Shown piece by piece: positions 6,674-13,983 of a stretch of DNA of 17,787 bases. The notes beneath the pieces were generated by a model. That model saw only the letters and a list, made by a program, of their open reading frames with translations. It ran no database searches and was not told where the DNA came from. Source of the stretch: an uncultured Faecalibacterium sp. (lineage in GTDB: Bacteria; Bacillota; Clostridia; Oscillospirales; Ruminococcaceae); NCBI GenBank assembly GCA_934561485.1, contig CAKTGS010000039.1:1-17787 (forward strand). Direction: 5' to 3'. The position numbers and the translations under genes were made by a program. Within the stretch, counting starts at the first letter, position 1. Each line of letters begins with the position of its first letter.

Positions 6674-7321
6674 ATGAAAAAGAGATTATTATCCATTGCA
6701 GTAGCTTTGATATTGATCATCTCTGTATCACTAGCCGCTTATGCAGCTGATGGATTTAACAAAGCTGTTTTTGACAATGCGCCGGATGTCTTTGCTGTAA
6801 AAGATGATATGACAGGAAGCCTTACAGTCGCGTCAGAGTCTCTGCTTGGTGAGAAAGGCATCGCTATACCCGAATCGGGCGGCGGTTACGTTGTTGTATA
6901 CTCTGGCGTCAGCATTTCCGATACAATGAACGGAAATTCCATCCTTTTCAAGTATTATGCGGATGATTGGGCATTTATCGACAGTATTATTGTAAAAATT
7001 GGCAACAGACGGTACAAATTTGACGGAATCCCCGTTGACAGGGATGTTCTTCGCGATGCATCAATTGAAGAAGTTGCGTTTATAGATCTGACAACTAACG
7101 TTATTCCATTTATGACCTATTTAATCGAGCATCGAGACGAAACCGTAAAAGTCCGTTTGCAGGGCAGTGATCGGGATATTGATTTTATTCTTACAGATGA
7201 CATGAAAAACGGCATTATAAACATTTACAACCTTTATGTCGCCGGCGGCGGTACAAGTAAGGCAAGCATGAAGAAAATAGACCTGGCAAGAAATATTACC
7301 GTGACCATTGGACAAGATTGA
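6674..7321 (+). CDS. Secreted protein of unknown function, second gene of the islet operon
   Basis: The 215-residue product begins with a typical signal peptide (MKKRLLSIAVALILIISVSLAAYA, cleavage likely after Ala24). No lipobox, sorting signal or second membrane segment is present, so it is predicted to be released or loosely attached. The mature part is mixed alpha/beta with no cysteine, containing GYVVVYSGVSISDTMNG and FIDSIIVKIGNRRYKFDGIP; I recognise no family. AAAAGGAG lies nine bases before the ATG. The 19-base gap to the lipoprotein gene and the strong terminator just after the stop make these two genes one transcript. The two products probably act together at the cell surface under the divergent XRE regulator, but no enzymatic motif supports a more specific role. 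Confidence 0.85.
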   Translation: MKKRLLSIAVALILIISVSLAAYAADGFNKAVFDNAPDVFAVKDDMTGSLTVASESLLGEKGIAIPESGGGYVVVYSGVSISDTMNGNSILFKYYADDWAFIDSIIVKIGNRRYKFDGIPVDRDVLRDASIEEVAFIDLTTNVIPFMTYLIEHRDETVKVRLQGSDRDIDFILTDDMKNGIINIYNLYVAGGGTSKASMKKIDLARNITVTIGQD

Positions 7322-7329
7322 TTTTCCGC

Positions 7330-7377
7330 GCACACAGAAAGCCCTTCCTTCCCGGGAAGGGCTTTCTGTGTGCTTTT
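7330..7377 (+). terminator. Strong terminator of the islet operon
   Basis: A perfect 19-bp stem (7330-7348 with 7355-7373; arm begins GCACACAGAAAG) encloses a six-base loop and is followed by TTTT. It starts nine bases after the stop codon at 7321 and marks the right edge of the AT-rich islet. Confidence 0.93.
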
Positions 7378-7425
7378 CATTCCTGCTCAGATTCTTGCTT
7401 TTGCGATGAAACCTTCACAAAATCA

Positions 7426-7454
7426 TTGCTTTTTGTAGGCGAGTATGGTACGCT
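7426..7454 (+). promoter_or_regulatory. Probable promoter of the InlB-repeat/peptide unit
   Basis: TTGCTT (7426-7431), 17 bp and TACGCT (7449-7454), with TGG directly before the -10, resemble the promoters used elsewhere in this window. It would give a leader of about 90 bases before the start at 7550. The -10 is weak. Confidence 0.5.
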
Positions 7455-7549
7455 TATGCTACAGAAAGCACGATCCGTACACGGACTGCACCGGCAGGTT
7501 TTGGTTGTCTGCACCGCAAGCGGCTCTGCTCAGGAAAGTGAGGGACTTC

Positions 7550-8008
7550 ATGAAAAAACTCTTCCGAACCCTGGCCCTGTGCCTTATGGCATTGATGCTG
7601 GTGTGCAGTGCCGTTCCGGCTGCTTTTGCCGCTGAGGACACGGACACCGAGCAGGACCCGCCCAACACCATTTACACCATTGGACTGGACGCCTGCGGCG
7701 GCACCTGCTCCACCGTGGTGGTGTACACCACTTTGGCCGGTAAACTCCGTGCTTTGCCGGAGCAGCCCGTGCTGGATGGCTACTCTTTCCTGGGCTGGTA
7801 CACCGAGCCGGTGGGCGGCACCAAAGTAACCACCTCCACCGTATTTACAGAGGACACCACCCTGTATGCCCACTGGTCCGTGAAGGAGAGCACTTCTTCC
7901 AGCGTTCCTGCCGTTCCGACACAGCAGTTTGAGCTGCGCAACCACCTGGGCACCTTCCTGATTGCCGGTATTCTGCTGACTACCCTGGCCGCTGCGGCTG
8001 CGATGTGA
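7550..8008 (+). CDS. Single InlB B-repeat membrane protein
   Basis: The 152-residue protein has a signal peptide (cleavage likely after AFA, residue 27) and an acidic linker. Residues 44-109 form one InlB B-repeat (Listeria-Bacteroides repeat, Flg_new type), recognised from LDACGG, the LPEQPVLDGYSFLGWYTEP core and the terminal TLYAHW. A Ser/Pro-rich stalk (110-126) and a hydrophobic C-terminal segment (about 133-152) follow. There is no LPXTG motif and no basic tail after the last segment, so anchoring is by that segment if at all. Cys49 and Cys53 could form a disulfide. Such repeats usually occur in tandem in large adhesins; one alone is small for the family. The ATG at 7550 follows GAGGGA. 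The double-glycine peptide gene starts 36 bases downstream with no terminator between, so the two are probably co-transcribed. Confidence 0.85.
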   Translation: MKKLFRTLALCLMALMLVCSAVPAAFAAEDTDTEQDPPNTIYTIGLDACGGTCSTVVVYTTLAGKLRALPEQPVLDGYSFLGWYTEPVGGTKVTTSTVFTEDTTLYAHWSVKESTSSSVPAVPTQQFELRNHLGTFLIAGILLTTLAAAAAM

Positions 8009-8044
8009 TAAAAACGATTTTTCCAACGAGAAAGGGATTTGAAC

Positions 8045-8290
8045 ATGATGACCAATTCTGCACTGAAACTGCCTTCCGCTTACGCCGAGATTCCCGCTGA
8101 AGAGATGACCTACCTGGAGGGCGGTGCCGTTGCTTCCGCCAGCGATGCCTACAACACCTTCCTGGATGTGGGCAAGGCTTTCAACTATCTGGCCCGCATC
8201 TTCTCCGGTGCCAGCTCCATCATCAACAACATCAATGTGATCTATCAGTCGGTTCTGGCCCTGAACGATCTGCTGAGCAAGATGTTCTGA
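8045..8290 (+). CDS. Double-glycine-leader peptide (bacteriocin-like or signalling precursor)
   Basis: The 81-residue product has a class II-type leader ending in EEMTYLEGG, with Gly26-Gly27 in the position cut by C39-peptidase ABC exporters. Removal of the 27-residue leader leaves a 54-residue core (AVASASDAYN... to LLSKMF) rich in Ala, Ser, Asn and aliphatic residues. It has no cysteine and could form amphipathic helices. That is consistent with an unmodified bacteriocin or a peptide signal; activity is not shown by sequence. The ATG at 8045 has AAAGGG eight bases upstream; a TTG two codons earlier is possible. It follows the InlB-repeat gene in the same unit and precedes a terminator. No C39 exporter, immunity protein or modification enzyme lies next to it, so export must be supplied elsewhere if it occurs. 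Confidence 0.8.
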   Translation: MMTNSALKLPSAYAEIPAEEMTYLEGGAVASASDAYNTFLDVGKAFNYLARIFSGASSIINNINVIYQSVLALNDLLSKMF

Positions 8291-8303
8291 GTTCTGCTTT
8301 TTC

Positions 8304-8341
8304 CGGGTGCGCTGCCTTTGCGGGCGGTGCACCCGTTTTTT
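8304..8341 (+). terminator. Terminator after the double-glycine peptide gene
   Basis: CGGGTGC (8304-8310) pairs with GCACCCG (8329-8335), with further GC pairing possible inside, followed by six T residues. It separates the peptide unit from the pilus unit. Confidence 0.85.
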
Positions 8342-8376
8342 ATGTCTATGCTGTGCCGCTGCACGTGCTTTTTTGC

Positions 8377-8405
8377 TTGTTTTAGCGCACAGATTGTGTT
8401 ATCAT
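8377..8405 (+). promoter_or_regulatory. Promoter of the signal peptidase-pilin-sortase unit
   Basis: TTGTTT (8377-8382) and TATCAT (8400-8405) are 17 bp apart. They lie just after the preceding terminator and about 65 bases before the signal peptidase start codon. Confidence 0.7.
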
Positions 8406-8471
8406 GTAAGCGATAGTCGAACCATCCGCCGTGATAAGCTGCCCTGCAGGGGCGGCTTTAGGAGATGCACC

Positions 8472-9125
8472 ATGCCAGACCGCAAACTGCGGCATTTGAA
8501 CCGCTCTGAACTCATCGAGATCATCCTTGCCCTCAAGCAGCAGGGGTCTGCCGCCGGGGACGGCCCGGAGCTGGCAGAGCTTTCGGCAGAGCAGGAGCGT
8601 CTGGCGGCACGCCGCCTCCGCTGGCAGGTGCTGCGCAGCACGCTGGCCGTTCTGCTGGTCACCGCCGCCCTGGCCGTGCTGGCGGCCACCCTGTTTTTCC
8701 CGGTGCTGCAGGTCTCCGGCGACAGCATGTCCCCCACCCTGCAGGACAGGGACATTGTGCTGGTGTACAAGTCCAGTACCATGAAGCGCGGTGAGCTGTG
8801 CGCCTTTTACTGGCAGAACAAGCTGCTGCTCAAGCGGGTGATCGGTCTGCCCGGCGATGTGATCACCCTGGATGAGGACGGCGCAGTGACCGTGAACGGT
8901 GAAACGCTGGACGAACCCTATGTGGATGCCCTGGCTCTGGGCGAATGCGATATCCGCTTTCCCTACCAGGTGCCGGAAAACCGCTATTTTGTGCTGGGAG
9001 ACCACCGCTCTACATCGGTAGACAGCCGCAGCAGTGTCATTGGCTGTGTGGAAACCAGCCAGCTTCTGGGCCGGGTGCTCCTGCGGGTGTACCCGTTCCG
9101 CTCATTCACCCTGTTTCGCACGTGA
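8472..9125 (+). CDS. lepB: Signal peptidase I of the pilus cassette
   Basis: This is a membrane serine protease (S26) that removes signal peptides from exported precursors. The 217-residue protein has an N-terminal cytoplasmic region (about 1-58) and one transmembrane helix (about 59-80, VLLVTAALAVLAATLFFPVL). The catalytic box SGDSMSPTL follows (Ser85), then the lysine box LLKRVIGLPGD (Lys121), then the C-terminal GDHRSTSVDSR box. All catalytic elements are present. The unusually long, charged N-terminus before the membrane helix is notable. AGGAG lies seven bases before the ATG at 8472. The pilin gene begins 24 bases after its stop. Dedicated signal peptidases are known in Gram-positive pilus operons, where they process or help fold the pilin, so this is probably its role here. 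The gene symbol is by family. Confidence 0.93.
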   Translation: MPDRKLRHLNRSELIEIILALKQQGSAAGDGPELAELSAEQERLAARRLRWQVLRSTLAVLLVTAALAVLAATLFFPVLQVSGDSMSPTLQDRDIVLVYKSSTMKRGELCAFYWQNKLLLKRVIGLPGDVITLDEDGAVTVNGETLDEPYVDALALGECDIRFPYQVPENRYFVLGDHRSTSVDSRSSVIGCVETSQLLGRVLLRVYPFRSFTLFRT

Positions 9126-9149
9126 CCCGAAAGGAGAATTTCCCCTGCC

Positions 9150-10565
9150 ATGAAAAAACATCGTTCCAGACTTCTGGCCGTGCTGATGCTGGCCGTGCTG
9201 CTCTGCACCCTGGCCGTATCCGCGTGGGCCGACAGCCCTTCCGGGCAGATCACGATCCGCGGTGCAGCTTCCGGCGAAACGTACTCGCTGTACAAGCTGT
9301 TTGACCTGAAGAACTACGATCCTGCTTCGGAGCAGTATTCTTACCGGGTCACAGCTGCATGGGAGGGCTTTTTTGCCCGCAATGCCCCCGGCGCAGCCTA
9401 TCTTACCCTGGATGGCGATGGCCGCCCCGCCTGGACTGCCGCTGAGGACGCTGACACGGCTGCAGCCTTTGCCAAGGCCGCCCTTGCCTGGGCCGGGGAA
9501 AACAACATCGAGCCCGCTGCCGTGCAGCGCGCTTCCGGCACGCTTGTCACCTTTGCAGACCTGGACTACGGGTATTACCTCATTGACACCACAGCCGGTG
9601 CCCTGTGCAGCCTGACCACGGCTGCCCCCACCGCCCAGCTGGAAGAGAAAAACGCTGCCCCCACCCTGAGCAAAACCGTGAACGGCGGGGCCAGCTGCTC
9701 GGCCTCGGTGGGCGACACCGTACACTATTCCGTGATCGTCACCCTGCCGGAGGGAATGCGCAGCTGCATCCTGCAGGACACCATGAGCGAGGGCCTGACC
9801 TTTGTGCCCGGCTCGGTGCAGGTGGCGGCAGACGGCACCGCAGTGGACACTTCTGCCTACACGCTGGATACAGCCCCCGCCAACGGTGCAACGTTCAGCA
9901 TCCGGTTTGCCGACAGCCTGACCACCGCCTTCTCTGCCGGAGCAAAGCTCACAGTCACCTATGACGCCGTGCTGAACGAGAAGGCTGTGGTGGACGGCAC
10001 CGGCAGCTCCAACCGGGCGCTCCTGAACTACAACAACGCTTCCGAAACACTGCCTGCCGAGACCACCGTCTACACGCATGCCTTTGACCTGATCAAGGTG
10101 GATGGCCGCACCCACGAGCTGCTGGCCGAGGCCGCCTTCCGCCTGTACGATGCCAACGGCACCGCCCTGTGCCTGGTGCAGACGGGCAATGGCCGTTACC
10201 GTGCCGCGATGGCCGGGGAGACCGCCGTTGACACCCTGGAGACCCGCGCCGACACCGCGCTGCGCATTTCCGGCCTGGCCAAAGGCGTGTACTGGCTGGA
10301 AGAAGCCACCGCACCGGAAGGCTACAACCGCCTGACCGAGCGGGTCAAAGTAGACCTGACCGCCGGTTCCTCCACTTCCACCCTCACCGGAACCCTGTGG
10401 GACAGCAGTGTTTCCGGCGGTGTGGTGATCCAGAACAACACCGGTGCCACCCTGCCGGAAACGGGCGGCCGGGGCACCACTCTGTTTTACGTGGTAGGCG
10501 GCGGTCTGATGGCGGCCGCTGCCGTGCTGCTGGTTGTGAAAAAGCGGCTGGAGCACAAAGACTGA
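9150..10565 (+). CDS. LPETG-anchored pilin backbone (isopeptide-forming fimbrial subunit)
   Basis: The 471-residue surface protein has a signal peptide (cleavage likely after AWA, residue 27) and an N-terminal domain to about 165. Next comes a fimbrial isopeptide D2-type domain beginning near LSKTVNGG (Lys175) with SVGDTVHYSVIVTLPEGM. A CnaB/SpaA domain starts at FDLIKVDG (Lys316) and contains the E-box YWLEEATAPEGY (381-392, Glu385). The sorting signal is LPETG (435-439), a hydrophobic helix and the tail KKRLEHKD. These lysines and Glu385 are the expected intramolecular isopeptide residues. The canonical WxxxVxVYPK pilin motif is not present; Lys167 in LEEKN, just before D2, is the best candidate for the sortase-linked lysine. 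The RBS AAGGAG is 13 bases from the ATG, longer than usual. A terminator directly follows, before the sortase gene. Confidence 0.92.
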   Translation: MKKHRSRLLAVLMLAVLLCTLAVSAWADSPSGQITIRGAASGETYSLYKLFDLKNYDPASEQYSYRVTAAWEGFFARNAPGAAYLTLDGDGRPAWTAAEDADTAAAFAKAALAWAGENNIEPAAVQRASGTLVTFADLDYGYYLIDTTAGALCSLTTAAPTAQLEEKNAAPTLSKTVNGGASCSASVGDTVHYSVIVTLPEGMRSCILQDTMSEGLTFVPGSVQVAADGTAVDTSAYTLDTAPANGATFSIRFADSLTTAFSAGAKLTVTYDAVLNEKAVVDGTGSSNRALLNYNNASETLPAETTVYTHAFDLIKVDGRTHELLAEAAFRLYDANGTALCLVQTGNGRYRAAMAGETAVDTLETRADTALRISGLAKGVYWLEEATAPEGYNRLTERVKVDLTAGSSTSTLTGTLWDSSVSGGVVIQNNTGATLPETGGRGTTLFYVVGGGLMAAAAVLLVVKKRLEHKD

Positions 10566-10573
10566 GAACCCCT

Positions 10574-10618
10574 GCGGGGAGCGGCGGGCACACAGGCCCC
10601 CTGTTCCCCGCTTTTTTT
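10574..10618 (+). terminator. Internal terminator between pilin and sortase
   Basis: GCGGGGA (10574-10580) pairs with TCCCCGC (10605-10611) and is followed by seven T residues. It starts eight bases after the pilin stop and ends 18 bases before the sortase start, leaving no room for a separate promoter. It probably lowers sortase expression relative to pilin by partial read-through. Confidence 0.85.
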
Positions 10619-10636
10619 GATCGTTGGAGAACTGCC

Positions 10637-11473
10637 ATGAAAAAGCATTCCCATATCAGTACCCTTGTGCTCGTGCTCGTCTTTTTGGTGGGCCTTGCCC
10701 TGATGCTCTACCCCACCGTCAGTGACTGGGTCAACCAGCGCAGCCAGTCCCATGCGGTGGCCGATTACAATACCCAGGCGGACCGCCTGTCCGGACAGGA
10801 TTCCACTGCCTTTTTTGAGGCGGCGGACGCCTTTAATGCGCAGATCGCCGCTGACCCGGATGCCCTGTACCACGCCGACCGCTTTTCCGATTACAGCACC
10901 ACCCTGGATATTACCGGCACCGGCATCATGGGATATGTTACCATTCCCAAGATCGGGGTGGAGCTGCCCATCTATCACGGCACCAGCAATGCGGTGCTGC
11001 AGGCAGCAGCCGGGCACCTGGAAGGTTCCAGCCTGCCGGTGGGCGGCGAGAACACCCACGCCGTCATTTCGGCCCACCGGGGCCTGCCCAGCGCCAAGCT
11101 GTTCACCCACCTGGACCAGCTGGAGGTGGGCGACACCTTTACCATTACGGTGCTGGACCGGGTGCTGACCTACGAGGTGGATCGGATCTCCATTGTGCTG
11201 CCCACCGAAGCCGACCCGCTCAAAATAGTGCCGGGCAAGGATTACGTCACCCTGATGACCTGCACCCCTTACGGCATCAACACCCACCGCCTGCTGGTGC
11301 GCGGAAAGCGCATTGCTTCGCCGGAAAACCTCAAGCGCCTGCGGGTGCACGCCGATGCCTACCAGATCGACCCGCTTATCACCGCCCCGGTCATGGCCCT
11401 GCCCGTGCTGCTGGTCTTGCTGGTGTGGCTGCTACTGCCCCGCCGCAAGCGCTGGTATCGTCCCCGGCATTGA
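10637..11473 (+). CDS. Class C (pilus-polymerising) sortase
   Basis: Class C sortases are membrane cysteine transpeptidases that cut LPXTG pilins and join the threonine to a lysine of the next subunit. This 278-residue protein has an N-terminal membrane helix (about 8-26), the GTGIMGYVTIPKIGVELPIY core typical of the class, His147 (SAHRG), the catalytic TLMTC (Cys209) and Arg218 (THRLLVRG). A second C-terminal membrane helix and a basic tail (RRKRWYRPRH) follow, the two-helix topology of class C. No clear DPW-type lid motif is seen. The ATG at 10637 follows TTGGAGAA. It sits behind the pilin gene and its terminator, so expression depends on read-through from the upstream promoter. The LPETG pilin next door is the obvious substrate. 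Confidence 0.92.
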   Translation: MKKHSHISTLVLVLVFLVGLALMLYPTVSDWVNQRSQSHAVADYNTQADRLSGQDSTAFFEAADAFNAQIAADPDALYHADRFSDYSTTLDITGTGIMGYVTIPKIGVELPIYHGTSNAVLQAAAGHLEGSSLPVGGENTHAVISAHRGLPSAKLFTHLDQLEVGDTFTITVLDRVLTYEVDRISIVLPTEADPLKIVPGKDYVTLMTCTPYGINTHRLLVRGKRIASPENLKRLRVHADAYQIDPLITAPVMALPVLLVLLVWLLLPRRKRWYRPRH

Positions 11474-11564
11474 CGAATGCCTGCGATCTGCTTTCCAGTC
11501 GGAACATCCTTTTAAAAGAATGCGGCACGGTCCCCTGCACGATGGCGGAAAGGGTTCCACGCAA

Positions 11565-11608
11565 AACGCCGCCCGGCTCCTGTTACGGAACCGGGCGGTG
11601 TTATTTTT
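11565..11608. terminator. Terminator between sortase and pnp (convergent)
   Basis: AACGCCGCCCGG (11565-11576) pairs with CCGGGCGGTGTT (11591-11602) with one G-T wobble and partial pairing inside, followed by TTATTTTT on plus. On minus, GTTTTG follows the stem, so it may also end pnp transcripts. The gap 11474-11631 holds nothing else convincing. Confidence 0.85.
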
Positions 11609-11631
11609 ATAGGGTCGTTTTTCCGCTCAGC

Positions 11632-13773
11632 TTACTGCTGCTGTGCAGCCTTCTTGGCTTCCAGAGCCAGAATGGCATCGCGGCGGCTCAGGTTGATGCG
11701 GCCCTGCTGGTCGATGTCGGTCACCTTGACCACAATGGCATCGCCCACGGCAACCACATCTTCCACGCGCTCCACGCGCTTGGTGTCCAGCTTGGAAATG
11801 TGCACCAGGCCTTCCTTGCCCGGAGCGATCTCCACAAAGGCGCCAAAGTTCATCAGGCGGGTCACCTTGCCCTTGTAGATGGCGCCGATCTCGGGGTCCT
11901 CCACAATGGTCTTGATGGTAAAGATGGCGCGCTTTGCGTCCTCCTGATCCACAGCAGAGACGAACACATGGCCGTCCTCCTGCACATCGATCTTGCAGTT
12001 GCAGGTAGCACAGATGTCCTGGATGACCTTGCCGCCCTTGCCGATGACGTCCTTGATCTTATCGGTGGGGATCATCATGCTGAACATCTTGGGAGCGTAG
12101 CGGCTCAGCTCGTGGCGCGGCTCGGCGATCACCGGCTTGATGATCTCGTCCAGGATATACAGGCGACCCTTGCGGCATTTCTCGAAGGCCTCGGCAATGA
12201 TGTCATAGGTCAGGCCATCGATCTTGATGTCCATCTGGATGGCGGTAATACCCTTGCGGGTGCCGCCCACCTTGAAGTCCATATCGCCGTGGAAGTCCTC
12301 CACGCCCTGGATGTCCAGCATGGTCATCCAGCGCTCGCCTTCGGTGATCAGGCCGCAGGAGATACCGGCAACCGGAGCCTTGATGGGCACGCCTGCGTCC
12401 ATCAGTGCCAGCGTAGAGCCGCAGATGGAAGCCTGGGAGGTGGAACCGTTGGAGGAGAGCACCTCAGACACGCAGCGGATGGTGTAGGGGAACTCTTCCA
12501 GCGAGGGCAGCACGGGCACCAGGGCACGCTCTGCCAGAGCGCCGTGGCCGATCTCGCGGCGGCCGGGGCTGCGGGGTGCGCGGGCTTCGCCCACAGAGTA
12601 CGGCGGGAAGTTGTAGTGGTGGATATAGCGCTTGGTCTGCTCATCGGTCAGGTCATCCATGAGCTGGTTGTCCTTGGTGCCGCCCAGGGTGCAGGTGGTC
12701 AGCACCTGGGTCTGGCCGCGGGTGAACATGCCGGAGCCGTGCACGCGGGGCAGAATGCCCACTTCGGCAGCCAGCGGGCGGATCTCGTTGATCCCGCGGC
12801 CGTCCACGCGCTTGCCTTCGTCCAGCAGCCAGCGGCGCACCACAAACTTCTGCATCTTGTAGCTCACCAGGTCCAGATCTGCAGCAGACAGGTCCGGATA
12901 CTCCTCGGCGATCTTGTCCATGATGGGCAGCAGAGCGGCATCGCGCACATTCTTGTCGTCCGTATCCATAGCAGCCTTGAAGTCGTCCAGGTACTTGTTC
13001 TGGATGGCGTGGAACACGTCCATATCCAGGCCCACGACCTGGAAGTCGATCTTCGGCTTGCCGCGCTCGGCCACGATCTTGTTGATGAACTCGATGATCT
13101 TCTTAATCTCGGTGTGTGCGGTCTTGATGGCGGTCAGCATGGTGTCCTCATCCACCTCGTTGGCGCCGGCCTCGATCATCACGATTTTGTCCATGGTGGC
13201 GGCAACGGTCAGGGCCAGGTCGCTCACCTTGCGCTGCTCCTGGGTGGGGTTCAGCACGATCTCGCCGTCCACCAGGCCCACCTGCACGCCGCCGATGGGG
13301 CCGTTCCAGGGGATATCCGACACAGCGGTAACCAGGGAAGCGCCGATCATGCCGGCGATCTCGGGGCTGCAGTCCGGGTCCAGGCTCATGACGGTCATGG
13401 TAATGCACACATCATTGCGCATTTCCTTGGGGAACAGCGGGCGCATGGGGCGGTCCACCACGCGGCTGGTCAGGATGGCGCGCTCGCCGGGGCGGCCCTC
13501 ACGGCGCATAAAGCTGCCGGGAATGCGGCCTGCGGCGTAGAGCTTTTCCTCGTACTCCACGTTCAGCGGGAAGAAGTCCACGCCCTCGCGGGGCTTGGGG
13601 CTCATGACCACATTGCACATCACGCAGGTCTCGCCGTAGCGGATCAGCGCGCTGGCATTGGACAGACCGCACATCTTGCCCATTTCAGCCTTGAACGGGC
13701 GGCCTGCCAGCATGGTTTCGTAGACCTTGTAGTTTTCAAAGGTCTCTCTGCGGGAACCAAATTCGATTGCCAT
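11632..13773 (-). CDS. pnp: Polyribonucleotide nucleotidyltransferase (PNPase)
   Basis: PNPase is a trimeric 3'-5' phosphorolytic exoribonuclease that degrades mRNA, releasing nucleoside diphosphates. The 713-residue protein has the family order: first RNase PH-like domain (about 1-220, with FMRREGRPGERAILTSR), a helical linker, the second PH domain with the active site EDFHGDMDFKVGGT (Asp493, Asp499, Lys501, spaced as in the E. coli enzyme), a KH domain with GxxG loop (DKIKDVIGKGGKVIQDI) and a C-terminal S1 domain (GKVTRLMNFGAFVEIAPGKE, GLVHISKL). AAGGAGG is eight bases before the ATG. It lies downstream of rpsO, the classic order in bacteria, but a terminator and its own promoter lie between. 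A long overlapping frame on plus is antisense shadow. Confidence 0.98.
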   Translation of the reverse strand: MAIEFGSRRETFENYKVYETMLAGRPFKAEMGKMCGLSNASALIRYGETCVMCNVVMSPKPREGVDFFPLNVEYEEKLYAAGRIPGSFMRREGRPGERAILTSRVVDRPMRPLFPKEMRNDVCITMTVMSLDPDCSPEIAGMIGASLVTAVSDIPWNGPIGGVQVGLVDGEIVLNPTQEQRKVSDLALTVAATMDKIVMIEAGANEVDEDTMLTAIKTAHTEIKKIIEFINKIVAERGKPKIDFQVVGLDMDVFHAIQNKYLDDFKAAMDTDDKNVRDAALLPIMDKIAEEYPDLSAADLDLVSYKMQKFVVRRWLLDEGKRVDGRGINEIRPLAAEVGILPRVHGSGMFTRGQTQVLTTCTLGGTKDNQLMDDLTDEQTKRYIHHYNFPPYSVGEARAPRSPGRREIGHGALAERALVPVLPSLEEFPYTIRCVSEVLSSNGSTSQASICGSTLALMDAGVPIKAPVAGISCGLITEGERWMTMLDIQGVEDFHGDMDFKVGGTRKGITAIQMDIKIDGLTYDIIAEAFEKCRKGRLYILDEIIKPVIAEPRHELSRYAPKMFSMMIPTDKIKDVIGKGGKVIQDICATCNCKIDVQEDGHVFVSAVDQEDAKRAIFTIKTIVEDPEIGAIYKGKVTRLMNFGAFVEIAPGKEGLVHISKLDTKRVERVEDVVAVGDAIVVKVTDIDQQGRINLSRRDAILALEAKKAAQQQ

Positions 13774-13789
13774 TGTTTCTGCCTCCTTG

Positions 13790-13814
13790 TTTTTCGGATC
13801 GTTCTATCCAAAAA
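13790..13814 (-). promoter_or_regulatory. Hairpin in the pnp leader adjoining the RBS
   Basis: On minus, TTTTTGGAT pairs with ATCC-g-AAAAA (9 bp, one bulge) around a six-base loop, ending one base before the AAGGAGG RBS (13782-13788). PNPase is known to autoregulate through its leader hairpin in E. coli; a similar role here is only inferred. Confidence 0.4.
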
Positions 13815-13828
13815 GCCGTGGCGTGCGC

Positions 13829-13838
13829 ATTATAGCAA
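13829..13838 (-). promoter_or_regulatory. Extended -10 promoter of pnp
   Basis: On minus, TTGCTATAAT gives a consensus -10 (TATAAT, 13829-13834) with an extended TGn. No good -35 lies 16-18 bases upstream. It would give a leader of about 50 bases. Confidence 0.65.
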
Positions 13839-13937
13839 TAAATCCAGCGCCCCTGCCCGCAGGCACAGGCGTTCGATTTACTGCTGCAATACGCTGCCAC
13901 CGCTATTTTGTGCGCATGGGATACATGGAGCTATACA

Positions 13938-13973
13938 TAAAGCAAAGGGCAGGTACCTTTGCGGTACCTGCCC
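13938..13973 (-). terminator. Terminator of rpsO
   Basis: On minus, GGGCAGGTACC-GCAAA-GGTACCTGCCC forms a perfect 11-bp stem (13947-13957/13963-13973) followed by CTTTGCTTTAT. It lies ten bases past the rpsO stop and separates rpsO from pnp. Confidence 0.88.
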
Positions 13974-13983
13974 TCTGTTTAAA

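Noticed and set aside
9102..10556. 484-codon minus-strand frame opposite the pilin gene
   Set aside because: Shadow of the LPETG pilin; low-complexity Gly/Val/His translation with no RBS or domain.
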